64,000 nt of DNA from Telmatactis stephensoni. Lineage: Eukaryota > Cnidaria > Anthozoa > Actiniaria > Isophelliidae. A program made the position numbers and the translations under genes. Under the pieces are notes generated by a model that made no database searches, was not told the origin of the DNA, and worked only from the letters and a program-made list of their open reading frames with translations. Shown piece by piece: positions 28,201 to 32,869 of this stretch. Every line of letters begins with the position of its first letter. Position 1 is the stretch's first letter. Location of the stretch: the NCBI GenBank assembly GCA_029948255.1, contig JALIZF010001518.1:309797-373796 (forward strand). The letters are read 5' to 3'.

Positions 28201-30619
28201 GGAGGTTTTAGAAGACTTAAACAATTCCTGAAATACTTCGTACAAGCTTTCGAGGTTTCTCGGGATGGTACCCATGTAGGAATGGTTACTTATGGTACAC
28301 GAGCCTTCGAGTCGTTCCGATTGAATGCGTACAGGGAAACCAAAGGTGTACAAGATGGCATCGACAAGGTCCGCTTTATGGGTGGTCGCTTCACTGCCCC
28401 ATCTGATGGTTTAGTTACTGCCCTGGACGTGTCGTTTACTAGACGGGGAGGAGCACGCGATGATGCTAATAAAGTAAGTCTTCATGTGGTTGCTGGTATG
28501 CTAGAGCACTTTACGTATGTTGAGAAAACGGCACTGGCACGGTACGGTACGGTTACGGCACGCCACGGTTACGGCAGGATTTTCGGATGTTTTTATAGAA
28601 GCAAGGGTGGCCGAGCGGTGAGAGCGCCGGTCTGTCACCGCTGTGATCCCTCGTTCAATCCCCGGACGGGGCATCACATGTGGCTTGAGTTTCTTGTTCG
28701 TTCTCTCCCTTGCTTCGAGGGTTTTTCTCCGGGTTCTCCGGTTTTTCCTCCCTCAGTAGAAACGAACTAGTTTCGATCTAAGCTGTGCTCCGTGATCAGA
28801 CATGAGTCGTATGGTGGCTGCTACGTGTACGTGTATGTAAATTTGTATGTAAATGTGTGATTGTTCAATTGTCTCGTAAGGAAAGCGCCCTTGTAAACCT
28901 TGTAAACCTTCGACTCGATCACGTTGAGCTGCGCCCTTCGTAATTCAACACTTGTGCTGCAAGGAAGGGTGATGAGCTACTCCTAATTTATTTAGACAGC
29001 CTGGCACTGACACAGTAACGGCACGGCGCAATCCGTTTCCCATTCACATGACAATTGCTCTATCATGCATTCGTAGATGTGATTATGTGGTTTTATAACA
29101 ACTAAAGAGGTATGCATGGATGGACCAATTTGATCGCATTTGTAACTCCACTATAGATGGTCCAAACAGGATCGGACACGTTCTGAATAAGGAATCATAG
29201 GAATGTCGTTAGCTGCGTAGCTATAAGGACTATGTAGCTGCGAGGGGCGAAGAAGGGGGAACGACATCCCTGTGGAAAAGATGACGTAGGATTTTGTATA
29301 AATATAGGCATTTGATAATATGGGTTCGCTGTGCAGCTTGTTTGTCCATACCCACATTATGCTGCAAACCACATTAAGTGACACAGTGACACTGTGACAT
29401 ACATCTCTTGACAGAACGTGTTACGCCATTTGTTCTGGCAGACTTGATTAAGGATTCAAAGTCACATGGAACACTTCATTTACATCATTAGTGTCCCTTC
29501 TGTTGATTATTTTTTTCTTGATTGCAGTCTTTAGTGCTGTTTACCACCGGACACTTCGACAAGCCAGATAAAGCTGTTGCTGTTGCTACGCAATTAAAGC
29601 AAAAACTTGTTGACGTTTTCACGGTTGCCATTGGAGACAACCCTGATTTGGAGACAATCAGGAAGATTGTATCAGAACCAACTGAAGCGGACATCTTCAT
29701 GTCTTCATCGCCTGAAGCACTCAGAGCACAAGCACGTGCTTTGGTTAAACGAGTTTGTGATGGAGGTAATAAGATTATCCATTTATCAAAGCTAAGAATG
29801 GACAGCTTATCAGCGATTATTGCCAATAAGCATGCTTATGTTTCCTTGAGAATTAGCTTCCTCGTGGTCAATCATTGTTTGCTTGATAGCTTGTTTAGTG
29901 TAGCAACTTATAGTTACAATCCCATGCATATTCAAATGTGCCTATTAAAATGATTTCGTTCCCTCCCCACCTCTCTCTCAATCATATTGCTTTTTGGACT
30001 CGAAATTTTAATGTATAGCCTTGGAGAGTTGAAATTGACCGAGAGGTAGGAGAAGAGATCATGAGCCTCTCGATTTCGTTACAAGAGAGAAGAGAATTGC
30101 AAGTGAGACGTCAGACGCGCGCAGCTCTCTTCGCAGCAGCTCTTTTCGTATCTCTTTCTTGGTCTGCAATAAAACCAGATATTTCAGATTGAATTGGTTG
30201 GGGATGTGGAAGAGCTTTGCTCTGGTTGGCCATTCGCTCAATTTATTGCATTGCAGCTCGCGGGATAGATGTTTTTTTTTAACTTTCTTCCCAATGTTGC
30301 GAAAAGTAGGAGCTTGTTCAAATTTTTCATCACCTTGCAACGTAACGAGACCTTTAGACTATCCTTACATGAGAGTAGATGATTCAGTCGTGATTCATGT
30401 GGAGCAGATGAGCACTGCATCATGATTCTACGTTTTGCTTGACACCAGTAAGGGTGCTCCACACTCTGCTCCACACTCAGGATACCTCTTACCATAACCT
30501 ACTAATCGCATTCTGTTTACTTTACAGCCGAGAAGTTCCTTGTGGTACGTATTCGACCTGTTTGTAGTGTTGTTTTTACCATGTTCATTTCTCATATTTA
30601 TTTCTGCATTATAAATTAA
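88..30619 (+). CDS. 3' part of a giant multi-VWA/WAP secreted protein gene
   Basis: The exons described below join in frame into one protein of alternating von Willebrand factor A domains and eight-cysteine WAP domains. The order is (VWA1)-VWA2-WAPb-VWA3-WAPa, then two full cassettes of the same five domains, then a last VWA1. Domain boundaries are all phase-1 introns, and cassette 2 adds 696 residues and cassette 3 adds 702. VWA domains usually bind collagen or other matrix proteins, and WAP domains are disulfide-rich and often antiprotease, so an extracellular matrix or mucus role is likely; the exact role is unknown. The gene resembles matrilin or collagen-VI VWA arrays, but I see no collagen or EGF segment. 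The 5' end with any signal peptide lies left of the window. The 3' end is uncertain. One frameshift is present in the first exon. Confidence 0.85.
357..417. repeat. TCCC tetranucleotide microsatellite
   Basis: About 14 tandem CTCC units sit just inside the intron after the frameshifted VWA1 exon. They explain the Gly-Arg-Glu and Leu-Pro-Pro-Ser repeats of the open frames here, which are not genes. Confidence 0.95.
756..865 (+). CDS. VWA2 first exon, cassette 1
   Basis: A phase-1 acceptor at 754-755 is followed by CEKKADIVFGIPTAKELG... and ends NMLQLLR at a GTAATA donor. It is 110 nt, entering in phase 1 and leaving in phase 0. The position that should carry the MIDAS DxSxS motif reads GIPTA, as in the other VWA2 copies, so metal binding is probably lost. 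Cassette 2 encodes this part without a break, so the following intron is specific to this copy. Confidence 0.85.
891..1150. mobile_element. MITE-like inverted repeat in a VWA2 intron
   Basis: ATTGACCCTT at 891 pairs with AAGGGTCAAT ending at 1150, and the next bases (GAAGCTCAGACCGAAATG against CATTTCGGTCTCAGCTTG) also pair imperfectly. No coding capacity is visible. A related sequence lies at about 14945-15000 in another intron of the same gene. The element fills just over half of the copy-specific intron 866-1340. Confidence 0.65.
1341..1794 (+). CDS. VWA2 second exon, cassette 1
   Basis: It begins VNNRYIHVGMIPYSS after an AAG acceptor and carries the VWA core: FNVQEALRVAADHAFTMFGG, the buried strand TFVLFVPGD, GVRLMVMAV, and a closing cysteine in DVDVICK. 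Length is 454 nt (phase 0 in, phase 1 out, donor GTAAGG). It is directly alignable with 14079-14645 and with 22911-23232. Confidence 0.9.
2360..2515 (+). CDS. WAP domain type b, cassette 1
   Basis: A phase-1 exon of 156 nt encodes NYGKCPSDVK... through CKRQCFDSIK. It has the eight cysteines of a four-disulfide core, including the Cys-Cys pair in DKVCCQSACKRQC. WAP domains are small secreted modules, often protease inhibitors. The homologous exons are 15760-15924 and 23640-23792. Confidence 0.85.
2816..3653 (-). mobile_element. 5'-truncated LINE (non-LTR retrotransposon) fragment
   Basis: On the minus strand, 3653 down to 3324 encodes the end of a LINE reverse-transcriptase ORF (KKISKRLYFLLQLKRAKVP, YITCIRSIIDYAIPVF, ERLQKRAMAIIYPS), the C-terminal region shared by CR1/jockey-like elements. 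About 500 bases of AT-rich 3' UTR follow and end in GATA repeats at 2816, a common LINE tail. No RT catalytic core is present, so the copy is dead. It lies in the intron between WAPb and VWA3. Confidence 0.75.
3809..4372 (+). CDS. VWA3 single exon, cassette 1
   Basis: A 564-nt phase-1 exon encodes a whole VWA domain: NCFVAMDVAIGVDTTST, HFGLLKYGQ, RRLDVALRGIKHEIF, RFAVVVVSGPNS, LNVQIIAVGS and a closing cysteine in IQKIMC. The MIDAS position reads DTTST, a weakened DxSxS. VWA3 of cassette 2 has exactly the same length. Confidence 0.92.
5132..5335 (+). CDS. WAP domain type a, cassette 1
   Basis: A 204-nt phase-1 exon begins KPGVCKYKP and contains NDWDCPGTTRCC, the classic WAP core, with eight cysteines in all. 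Type a differs from type b by the longer first loop and the conserved IPCGNS and NDWDCPG. The homologues are 17979-18179 and 26537-26755. Confidence 0.9.
5414..5542. mobile_element. Small MITE-like inverted repeat
   Basis: TAGGGTAACAGGGCATGCGC at 5414 pairs with GCGTGCCATGTTACCCTA ending at 5542. It is about 130 bp, has no ORF, and lies in the long intron between cassettes 1 and 2. Confidence 0.65.
5902..5962 (-). repeat. DIRS split direct repeat B2 (3' end)
   Basis: These 61 bases are identical to 6139-6199 and mark the outer 3' end of the element on the minus strand. Similarity stops right after CCTCCCTGTC. Confidence 0.85.
6036..6144 (-). repeat. DIRS split direct repeat A2
   Basis: These 109 bases are identical to 11980-12088. 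The last six (GAATAG on the plus strand) are shared with the start of B1, as expected if A and B meet at a circular recombination junction. Confidence 0.88.
6139..6199 (-). repeat. DIRS split direct repeat B1
   Basis: This is the internal copy of B, downstream of the recombinase ORF on the minus strand and overlapping A2 by six bases. Confidence 0.85.
6476..7098 (-). pseudogene. DIRS tyrosine recombinase (frameshifted)
   Basis: The C-terminal frame (6889-6476) carries the catalytic set of a tyrosine recombinase: HGLR at residues 61-64 (HxxR), NHVGW with His 84, and RHYIRM with the nucleophile Tyr 96. An N-terminal piece lies in another frame (7098-6874), so at least one frameshift separates them. 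The enzyme integrates the circular cDNA of DIRS-order elements in place of a DDE integrase. Confidence 0.85.
7325..9646 (-). pseudogene. DIRS reverse transcriptase-RNase H (multiple frameshifts)
   Basis: Overlapping minus-strand frames give a DIRS-type pol in order: the pre-RT segment GVHAHKELWQSV (9646-9278), the RT fingers with NKFADFITETLEQR and PRLCIDARFLN (9317-8922), MDDKSGYDHV and LPFGWKNSPYVYQT (8967-8776), the catalytic YIDD box near 8786 with thumb and RNase H start (8900-8115), then SVSTDASISRWAGV and the post-RNase H segment FDLMALDSN and YPTPGSAGVNVF (7915-7325). At least three frame changes break it. The YIDD active site is intact. Confidence 0.85.
7342..7365. repeat. AT dinucleotide run
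   Basis: About eleven AT units sit between the RNase H part and the recombinase part of the DIRS element. Confidence 0.85.
10048..10089 (-). pseudogene. Zinc-knuckle remnant of DIRS gag
   Basis: On the minus strand, 14 codons read CYNCGQPGQFARNC, which fits CX2CX4HX4C except that the histidine is Gln (CAG). The other conserved Gly and aromatic positions are right. One base change would explain the loss, so this is probably a decayed nucleic-acid-binding knuckle. Confidence 0.6.
10565..11318. repeat. 44-bp tandem array with CACGTG in nearly every unit
   Basis: About 16 units start at 10629, 10673, 10717, 10761, 10805, 10849 and so on at 44-bp spacing (one step is 45), with a diverged first unit at 10565. 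Each has CACGTGAGCCCACACAG followed by GCATCACG and a T-rich tail. CACGTG is a perfect E-box palindrome, changed to CATGTG in the unit at 10894. The array lies inside the DIRS element between the gag-like part and pol. Confidence 0.93.
11669..11968 (-). CDS. Start of DIRS gag-like ORF
   Basis: A 99-codon minus-strand ORF begins MDESGPARPGRLTPQVVSEV 12 bp inside the A1 repeat and has a Ser/Thr-rich stretch. Its place directly after the 5' repeat is where DIRS elements start their first ORF. I see no conserved gag domain, so the call rests on position. Confidence 0.5.
   Translation of the reverse strand: MDESGPARPGRLTPQVVSEVRQATRVLDRGSTPVSLSISTTSTVLGVSTSINASTSTASASTATTSVLGNSNPTSISVGGQGGVEVGILRRYWPFSRGN
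11980..12088 (-). repeat. DIRS split direct repeat A1 (5' end)
   Basis: This is the outer 5' copy of the 109-bp A repeat, identical to 6036-6144. Plus-strand similarity ends exactly after GAATAG at 12088. Confidence 0.88.
12087..12282. mobile_element. MITE-like inverted repeat abutting the DIRS element
   Basis: AGGCCTTTTGCATCTTACGA at 12087 pairs with GTTAGATGCAAAAGGCCT ending at 12282, and further in GGTACAAAATC pairs loosely with GATTTAGTACC. It is about 195 bp with no ORF. The DIRS end lies right at its left terminus, so one probably inserted beside or into the other. Confidence 0.65.
12498..12835 (+). CDS. VWA1 N-terminal exon, cassette 2
   Basis: A 338-nt exon (phase 1 in, 0 out) starts ECLGQFDVTIVMDASAN and ends MRRGSNK at a GTATTC donor. 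The MIDAS position reads DASAN. TRFAVISFGDKATVNFGF and SKALQLALDKVY fit VWA strands and helices. Cassette 4 has the same single-exon form; cassette 3 is split in two. Confidence 0.9.
13085..13300. repeat. Interspersed repeat fragment in intron
   Basis: The sequence CAACTGGCCGGGAGGCATAC, its short inverted partner CCAGTTGG and the following GAACT/GACC-rich text look like an interspersed repeat. I cannot assign a class, and no protein is recognisable. It lies in the intron between the two VWA1 exons of cassette 2. Confidence 0.35.
13711..13963 (+). CDS. VWA1 C-terminal exon, cassette 2
   Basis: A 253-nt exon begins SLVIIGPGKFANPSRAARLA after a TTCAG acceptor and ends at GGTATT. LVDIFVMPVGYDPD and NNVFMTTSPEAL are the hallmark segments, with a closing cysteine in TKRICDG. 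This is the reference copy that shows the frameshift at 88-344. Confidence 0.9.
14079..14645 (+). CDS. VWA2 single exon, cassette 2
   Basis: A 567-nt phase-1 exon holds the whole domain: CDVPMDIVYGIPTSRSLG, HTHIGVIPYSDSARLAIHLD, RAIQVAADHAFTIFGG, KTFVLYVPS, GVKLMVVGL and a final cysteine in VDTICK. The MIDAS position is GIPTS, without the aspartate. Cassettes 1 and 3 interrupt this domain at two different places. Confidence 0.93.
15760..15924 (+). CDS. WAP domain type b, cassette 2
   Basis: A 165-nt phase-1 exon reads RYPKCPAYKPPEP...GGCPP...DACCEGGCGKRTC and has eight cysteines with the expected Cys-Cys pair. Its first loop is proline-rich, as in cassette 3. Confidence 0.88.
16478..17041 (+). 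CDS. VWA3 single exon, cassette 2
   Basis: A 564-nt phase-1 exon encodes NCFVTMDIGLAMDVTSG, SIRVALMKYGATSQVLANF, RRIDTALTTASGAMF, LIFFTSGSSA, LGVNVIAVGIG and a closing cysteine before a GTAAGT donor. The MIDAS position reads DVTSG. It has the same length as cassette 1 VWA3. Confidence 0.93.
17469..17642. mobile_element. MITE-like inverted repeat
   Basis: AACGAGGCCACAAAGGCCTC at 17469 pairs with GAGGCCTTTATGGCCTCGTT ending at 17642. It has no ORF and lies in the intron between VWA3 and WAPa of cassette 2. Confidence 0.65.
17979..18179 (+). CDS. WAP domain type a, cassette 2
   Basis: A 201-nt phase-1 exon contains KPGECPAVTQTCP, IPCGDSAG and NDWDCPGEARCC, with eight cysteines. It ends RVPPN at a GTAAGT donor. 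Confidence 0.92.
18512..18708 (+). CDS. VWA1 first exon, cassette 3
   Basis: A 197-nt exon reads CNNRAHDLAILMERSDATG and THVAVATYGPSAEVQYRFNW, ending in phase 0 at GTAAGT. The MIDAS aspartate is replaced (MERSD). The rest of this half-domain is in the next exon, unlike cassettes 2 and 4 where the two are fused. Confidence 0.87.
19178..19327 (+). CDS. VWA1 second exon, cassette 3
   Basis: A 150-nt phase-0 exon reads GPRLNNQNVRKSIGSIQYAG...ALSLAVDDIF and ends GVNK at GTACAA. It ends at the same place as 12835 and 28473, just before the conserved SLV exon. Confidence 0.85.
19541..19760. repeat. ACA-rich imperfect microsatellite
   Basis: Imperfect ACA/ACC triplets run for about 220 bases and read as poly-Thr or poly-Asn in open frames. 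It is intronic. Confidence 0.92.
20030..20284 (-). mobile_element. LINE reverse-transcriptase 3' fragment
   Basis: On the minus strand 20282-20043 encodes the last part of a LINE ORF2: TSRHLHKHAYKVPSS, FSFFPRTIKDWNSI and a short tail. This end segment is typical of CR1/L2/jockey-type ORFs. It is 5'-truncated and lies in the intron before the SLV exon of cassette 3. Confidence 0.75.
20480..20498. repeat. Poly-G run
   Basis: An uninterrupted run of about 17 G lies some 55 bp upstream of the next acceptor. Similar runs occur near 32857 and 34267. They could form G-quadruplexes and are prone to length errors. Confidence 0.85.
20554..20803 (+). CDS. VWA1 third exon, cassette 3
   Basis: A 250-nt exon reads SLVLVGSGKFIEAARAIALS, VDVFAVPVGDTDV, NNIFITPSYDAL and a closing cysteine in TKTICLG. 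It matches 13711-13963 and 29528-29765. Confidence 0.9.
20868..20950. mobile_element. Fragment of a pogo/Tigger-like MITE
   Basis: CTGTGGAACCCAGCTATAAC and the following text up to GAGGTTTTCTATAATGCC resemble the terminal region of pogo/Tigger-type elements. No matching second terminus is clear, so only a fragment is called. Confidence 0.35.
21097..21353. mobile_element. Near-perfect 257-bp palindromic MITE
   Basis: Arms 21097-21192 and 21258-21353 are inverted copies with only about two mismatches over about 96 bp, around a 65-bp AT-rich spacer. The near-identity suggests recent insertion. It lies in the intron between VWA1 and VWA2 of cassette 3. Confidence 0.85.
21403..21708. mobile_element. 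MITE-like inverted repeat
   Basis: CACTTGAAAGGAAATTCAAT then ACACCGTAGATGTC pairs with GACAGATCTACGGTGTAC and TTCCTTTCAAGTG ending at 21708. The internal 230 bp have no ORF. Confidence 0.65.
21966..22210 (+). CDS. VWA2 first exon, cassette 3
   Basis: A 245-nt exon reads CDKPIDVYFGIPNANFLAPQ, LLHVGIMQYSDSASVLVNLD and ends MPLYGS in phase 0 at GTATGT. The MIDAS position is GIPNA. The following intron interrupts the domain at a site not used in cassettes 1 or 2. Confidence 0.88.
22225..22292. repeat. ATC trinucleotide microsatellite
   Basis: ATC/ATT triplets begin about 15 bases inside the cassette-3-specific VWA2 intron. Confidence 0.9.
22339..22480 (+). mobile_element. SINE body fragment
   Basis: The segment from GTCCGTTCTCTACCTTGCTT through TTTTTCTCCGG to the TGTGCTCAGA region matches the body of the SINE at 28602 (GTTCGTTCTCTCCCTTGCTT, TTTTTCTCCGGG). 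The tRNA-like head is missing. Confidence 0.6.
22911..23232 (+). CDS. VWA2 second exon, cassette 3
   Basis: A 322-nt exon reads GLNLAELFNKAADHGFSIYG, VLVVFIPGPVS, GVRIVILGL and ends AANRICN at a phase-1 GTAAGA donor. It completes VWA2 of this cassette. Confidence 0.9.
23640..23792 (+). CDS. WAP domain type b, cassette 3
   Basis: A 153-nt phase-1 exon reads KYGRCPKPPAPPPSCP, RDCKKPGDLCCAGGC and TRTCQNG, with eight cysteines. Confidence 0.9.
24162..24317 (+). CDS. VWA3 first exon, cassette 3
   Basis: A 156-nt exon reads NCFVPMEIAFALDVSETTTR and VHFSLMQYAG and ends in phase 1 at GTAGGA. The MIDAS position reads DVSET, the best DxSxT of this window. In cassettes 1 and 2 the domain continues without an intron here. 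Confidence 0.88.
24383..24556. mobile_element. MITE-like inverted repeat in cassette-3-specific intron
   Basis: TAAGGTAGTTCAGAGTTTAA at 24383 pairs with TTAAACTCTGAACTGGCTTA ending at 24556. The arms continue inward (CTCACCTTCTTTTG against CAAAAGAAGGTGAG), giving a near-complete hairpin of about 174 bp. Confidence 0.75.
24786..24986. mobile_element. MITE-like inverted repeat in cassette-3-specific intron
   Basis: TTAGGGAGCTTAAGC at 24786 pairs with GCTTAAGCTCTCTATTA near 24986, and inside GCGCCGTCATAGATGA pairs with TCATCTATGACGGCG. It has no ORF. Confidence 0.7.
25606..25783 (+). CDS. VWA3 second exon, cassette 3
   Basis: A 178-nt exon reads EQPKHLTPGFRKFPSEGEL, SRRIDLALASAKRNIF and ends MRHGHP plus two bases at a GTAAAT donor (phase 2). 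It aligns with the middle of the single-exon VWA3 copies. Confidence 0.85.
26217..26452 (+). CDS. VWA3 third exon, cassette 3
   Basis: A 236-nt exon (phase 2 in, 1 out) reads YFIILASEETSS, MGVNTIAVGVHKDVD and a closing cysteine in TAEFCK. It completes VWA3. Confidence 0.87.
26537..26755 (+). CDS. WAP domain type a, cassette 3
   Basis: A 219-nt phase-1 exon reads KPGNCPVPAVKADPAVC, RYIPCGNSVKGREG and NDWDCPGEQKCC, with eight cysteines. The donor is GTTGGT, weaker than the others. Confidence 0.9.
27784..27996. mobile_element. MITE-like inverted repeat
   Basis: GAGTCAAGTCTACGCGACT at 27784 pairs with AGTCGCGTAGACTTGAAGTC ending near 27996. It is intronic, ahead of the last VWA1. Confidence 0.7.
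28142..28473 (+). CDS. VWA1 N-terminal exon, cassette 4
   Basis: A 332-nt exon reads CKKVKDLELVVESSNYLG, THVGMVTYGTRAFESFRL, LVTALDVSFTRRGGA and ends DANK at GTAAGT. The MIDAS position reads ESSNY, so the aspartate is lost. It is a single exon as in cassette 2. Confidence 0.9.
28602..28990 (+). mobile_element. tRNA-headed SINE
   Basis: The head contains a polymerase III A box (TGGCCGAGCGGT) and a B box (CGTTCAATCCC), as in a Ser/Leu-type tRNA, but it does not fold into a full tRNA. The body has GAGGGTTTTTCTCCGGGTT and is related to 22339-22480. The 3' boundary is approximate. It lies in the intron between the two VWA1 exons of cassette 4. Confidence 0.75.
29528..29765 (+). CDS. VWA1 C-terminal exon, cassette 4
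   Basis: A 238-nt exon reads SLVLFTTGHFDKPDKAVAVA, VDVFTVAIGDNPDLETIRK and SSSPEALRAQ, with a closing cysteine in VKRVCDGG, and ends in phase 1 at GTAATA. No VWA2 or WAP exon follows within the next 7 kb. Confidence 0.9.
30528..30619 (+). CDS. Possible terminal exon of the VWA/WAP gene
   Basis: A TTTACAG acceptor in the right phase is followed by EKFLVVRIRPVCSVVFTMFI and a short hydrophobic end to TAA at 30617-30619. It would give a 30-residue tail after the last VWA. No homology supports it; a GTACGT after 17 nt could instead make it a micro-exon. Confidence 0.3.
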
Positions 30620-30775
30620 TATACAATACATGGTTGTTACCATTACGTCATTGTATCTCGTACAATGAGGTCAAATTATTTAAAGTAGGTGGCTGTAAGA
30701 TTCAACCAATCAATTGTTACTTTTATCTCACGTGACTGTGGAGTGGCATAGTCATTCTATTTGATAGTATTGAAT

Positions 30776-31079
30776 TCTTATCTTTTATTTATTGTTCATA
30801 CATTTATTTTGCTTGCTTGTCTATTCACTGATGTATTATTTATACGTATACTTGTATATACCTTTATATGGTTTTAGTGTTATTTTCTTGATACATTATT
30901 GTTTTGTAGGCATTAATTCTTGAAGTCTTGAAGTCTTATCTTTTATTTATTGTTGTTCATTTGATACATTTATTTTACTTGCTTGTCTATTCACTGATGT
31001 ATTATTTATACGTATACTTGTATATACCTGGTTTTAGTGTTATTTTCTTGATACATTATTGTTTTGTAGGCATTAATTA
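30776..31079. repeat. Tandem direct repeat pair of about 150 bp
   Basis: Segment 30776-30921 (TTATCTTTTATTTATTG..., GTATTATTTATACGTATAC, GTTTTGTAGGCATTAATT) is repeated with small indels at 30934-31079. Confidence 0.88.
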
Positions 31080-31169
31080 ATTCATTGCATTATAACTCAC
31101 TACTTGTTTCATTTTACAGTTTCAGTACATTTGTTACTTCTTCTTTATATTCCTTACGTTTGTTCTTTA

Positions 31170-31705
31170 CGTTTATACCTTACGTTTTTATTCCGACGTT
31201 TTTATGACTAACTTTTGTATACCATACGTTTTTTTAAAGGTTTTTTTTACGTTTATACCTTTCGTTTTTAATTCATACCTTATGTGTTTATGCCTTACGT
31301 TTTTCATCCCTTACCTGTTTATGCCTTATGTTTATACCTTACGTTTTTATGTCTTACGTTTATCTTACGTTTTTCATACCTTACCTGTTTATGCCTTATG
31401 TTTATACCTTACGTTTTTATGTCTTACGTTTATCTTACGTTTTTCATACCTTACCTGCTTATGTCTTATGTTTATACCTTACGTTTTTATGTCTTACGTT
31501 TATCTTACGTTTTTCATACCTTACCTGTTTATGCCTTATGTTTATACCTTACGTTTTTATGTCTTACGTTTATCTTACGTTTTTCATACCTTACCTGTTT
31601 ATGCCTTATGTTTATACCTTACGTTTTTATGTCTTACGTTTATCTTACGTTTTTCATACCTTACCTGTTTATGCCTTATGTTTATACCTTACGTTTTTAT
31701 GCGTT
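31170..31705. repeat. 70-bp minisatellite built on TTACGTTTTTAT
   Basis: Units start at 31321, 31391, 31461, 31531, 31601 and 31671 (ATGCCTTATG or ATGTCTTATG), exactly 70 bp apart. Shorter degenerate TTACGTTT repeats lead in from 31170. Because 70 is not a multiple of three and the unit has no stop codon, all three plus frames stay open, which makes spurious Leu/Tyr/Phe-rich ORFs. Confidence 0.95.
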
Positions 31706-32869
31706 TCTATTCAATCTTGTTCTTTAAATTGTTTTGCTTCGACGTGCTGTCAGTTGTTAGCCTCCTATTTCTCATTATTTAGACTTTTCCTCACACTAAC
31801 TCCACTCCACTCGATTCCACTCAACGCCTTACAATTTTTCCAAATCAAAATTGAGTTTGAGTTTTAGCGCTACAGCCGTTTTAATATATTGCATACATAT
31901 GCACTAAAGAAGACATTGATTTTATTGACGGGAAGCTTAAAGGTAAGGTTAGAGTAAGTTGGCCATCGCATTTTTCTTTCATTTAAATTCAGCATTTCAA
32001 TTGTTTGTACTGTTATTTACGTCTATTTTGAACTTTGAATGAATGTGCAAACGATTCAAGGTAAGCCAACCCAAGCTACTTTTAATATCCGAGTTACAAC
32101 ACTTGCAATTCTCTCATTTATACGAGAACAGAAAATAGTTCACGTTGTTGTTGTTGTTGTTGTTACAACGTTTTGTCCTCCTAATTGAACGGCAAACAGA
32201 ATTGGTTACAAGGGTAATGGGTTTTCTGTTTCCTACTTTGTTCTTATTTGTTTGTTTTGTTTTTGTTTTGTTTATTTGTTTGTTTTACAGGGTCATCCCC
32301 AGTCTCTTCTGGTGCATGCCTCACGATTTATAAAGCTACAAAACAGAGGCTACGATTTCCAAACTAAACATAAATACCTGCTGCAATAAACTACAGTAAA
32401 AAAAATCAGTTCGTTACATCTAGCTCTGTATGCTCAAAAGAAATGTGTAAATGTGTGCTTGATTGTAGAGATAATAAAATATACAGTTGTTTTTGACAAG
32501 ATTGTCCATGACAAACAGTATACAGCGACCACTTTTTCTTGCAACATGGCTGGTCGCTTCTGAGAGGGTTCACTTTAACTGTATACATATCTTTGCAAAT
32601 ACTGCATGCAATTTCTGATTGTATTTGCTCTCTACAATGCATCTACAACTTTTAATTTGCTTGTAAAAGTAAATGAACGATTTCTTTCAAGTATGTAGTT
32701 GTGTTAGGGTTAGGTAGCACCACTGTCGTTACTAGAGGTTCTTGTTAAACGAAAGCTTATGTGTTGTAATATGCGTGTAATCTGTTAGATTTGATAGTAA
32801 ATGCGATGTCAGACAACAAAATAGTCACATTTTTTGTTTTAGGGGGAAGGTTTTGGGGGGGGGGGGGGG

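Noticed and set aside
28600..28675. A functional tRNA gene
   Set aside because: A and B boxes are present, but acceptor and anticodon stems do not pair properly and a SINE body follows.
31204..31867. Overlapping Leu/Tyr/Phe-rich ORFs of 147-192 codons
   Set aside because: They are the 70-bp minisatellite read in three frames; no family similarity and no splice context.
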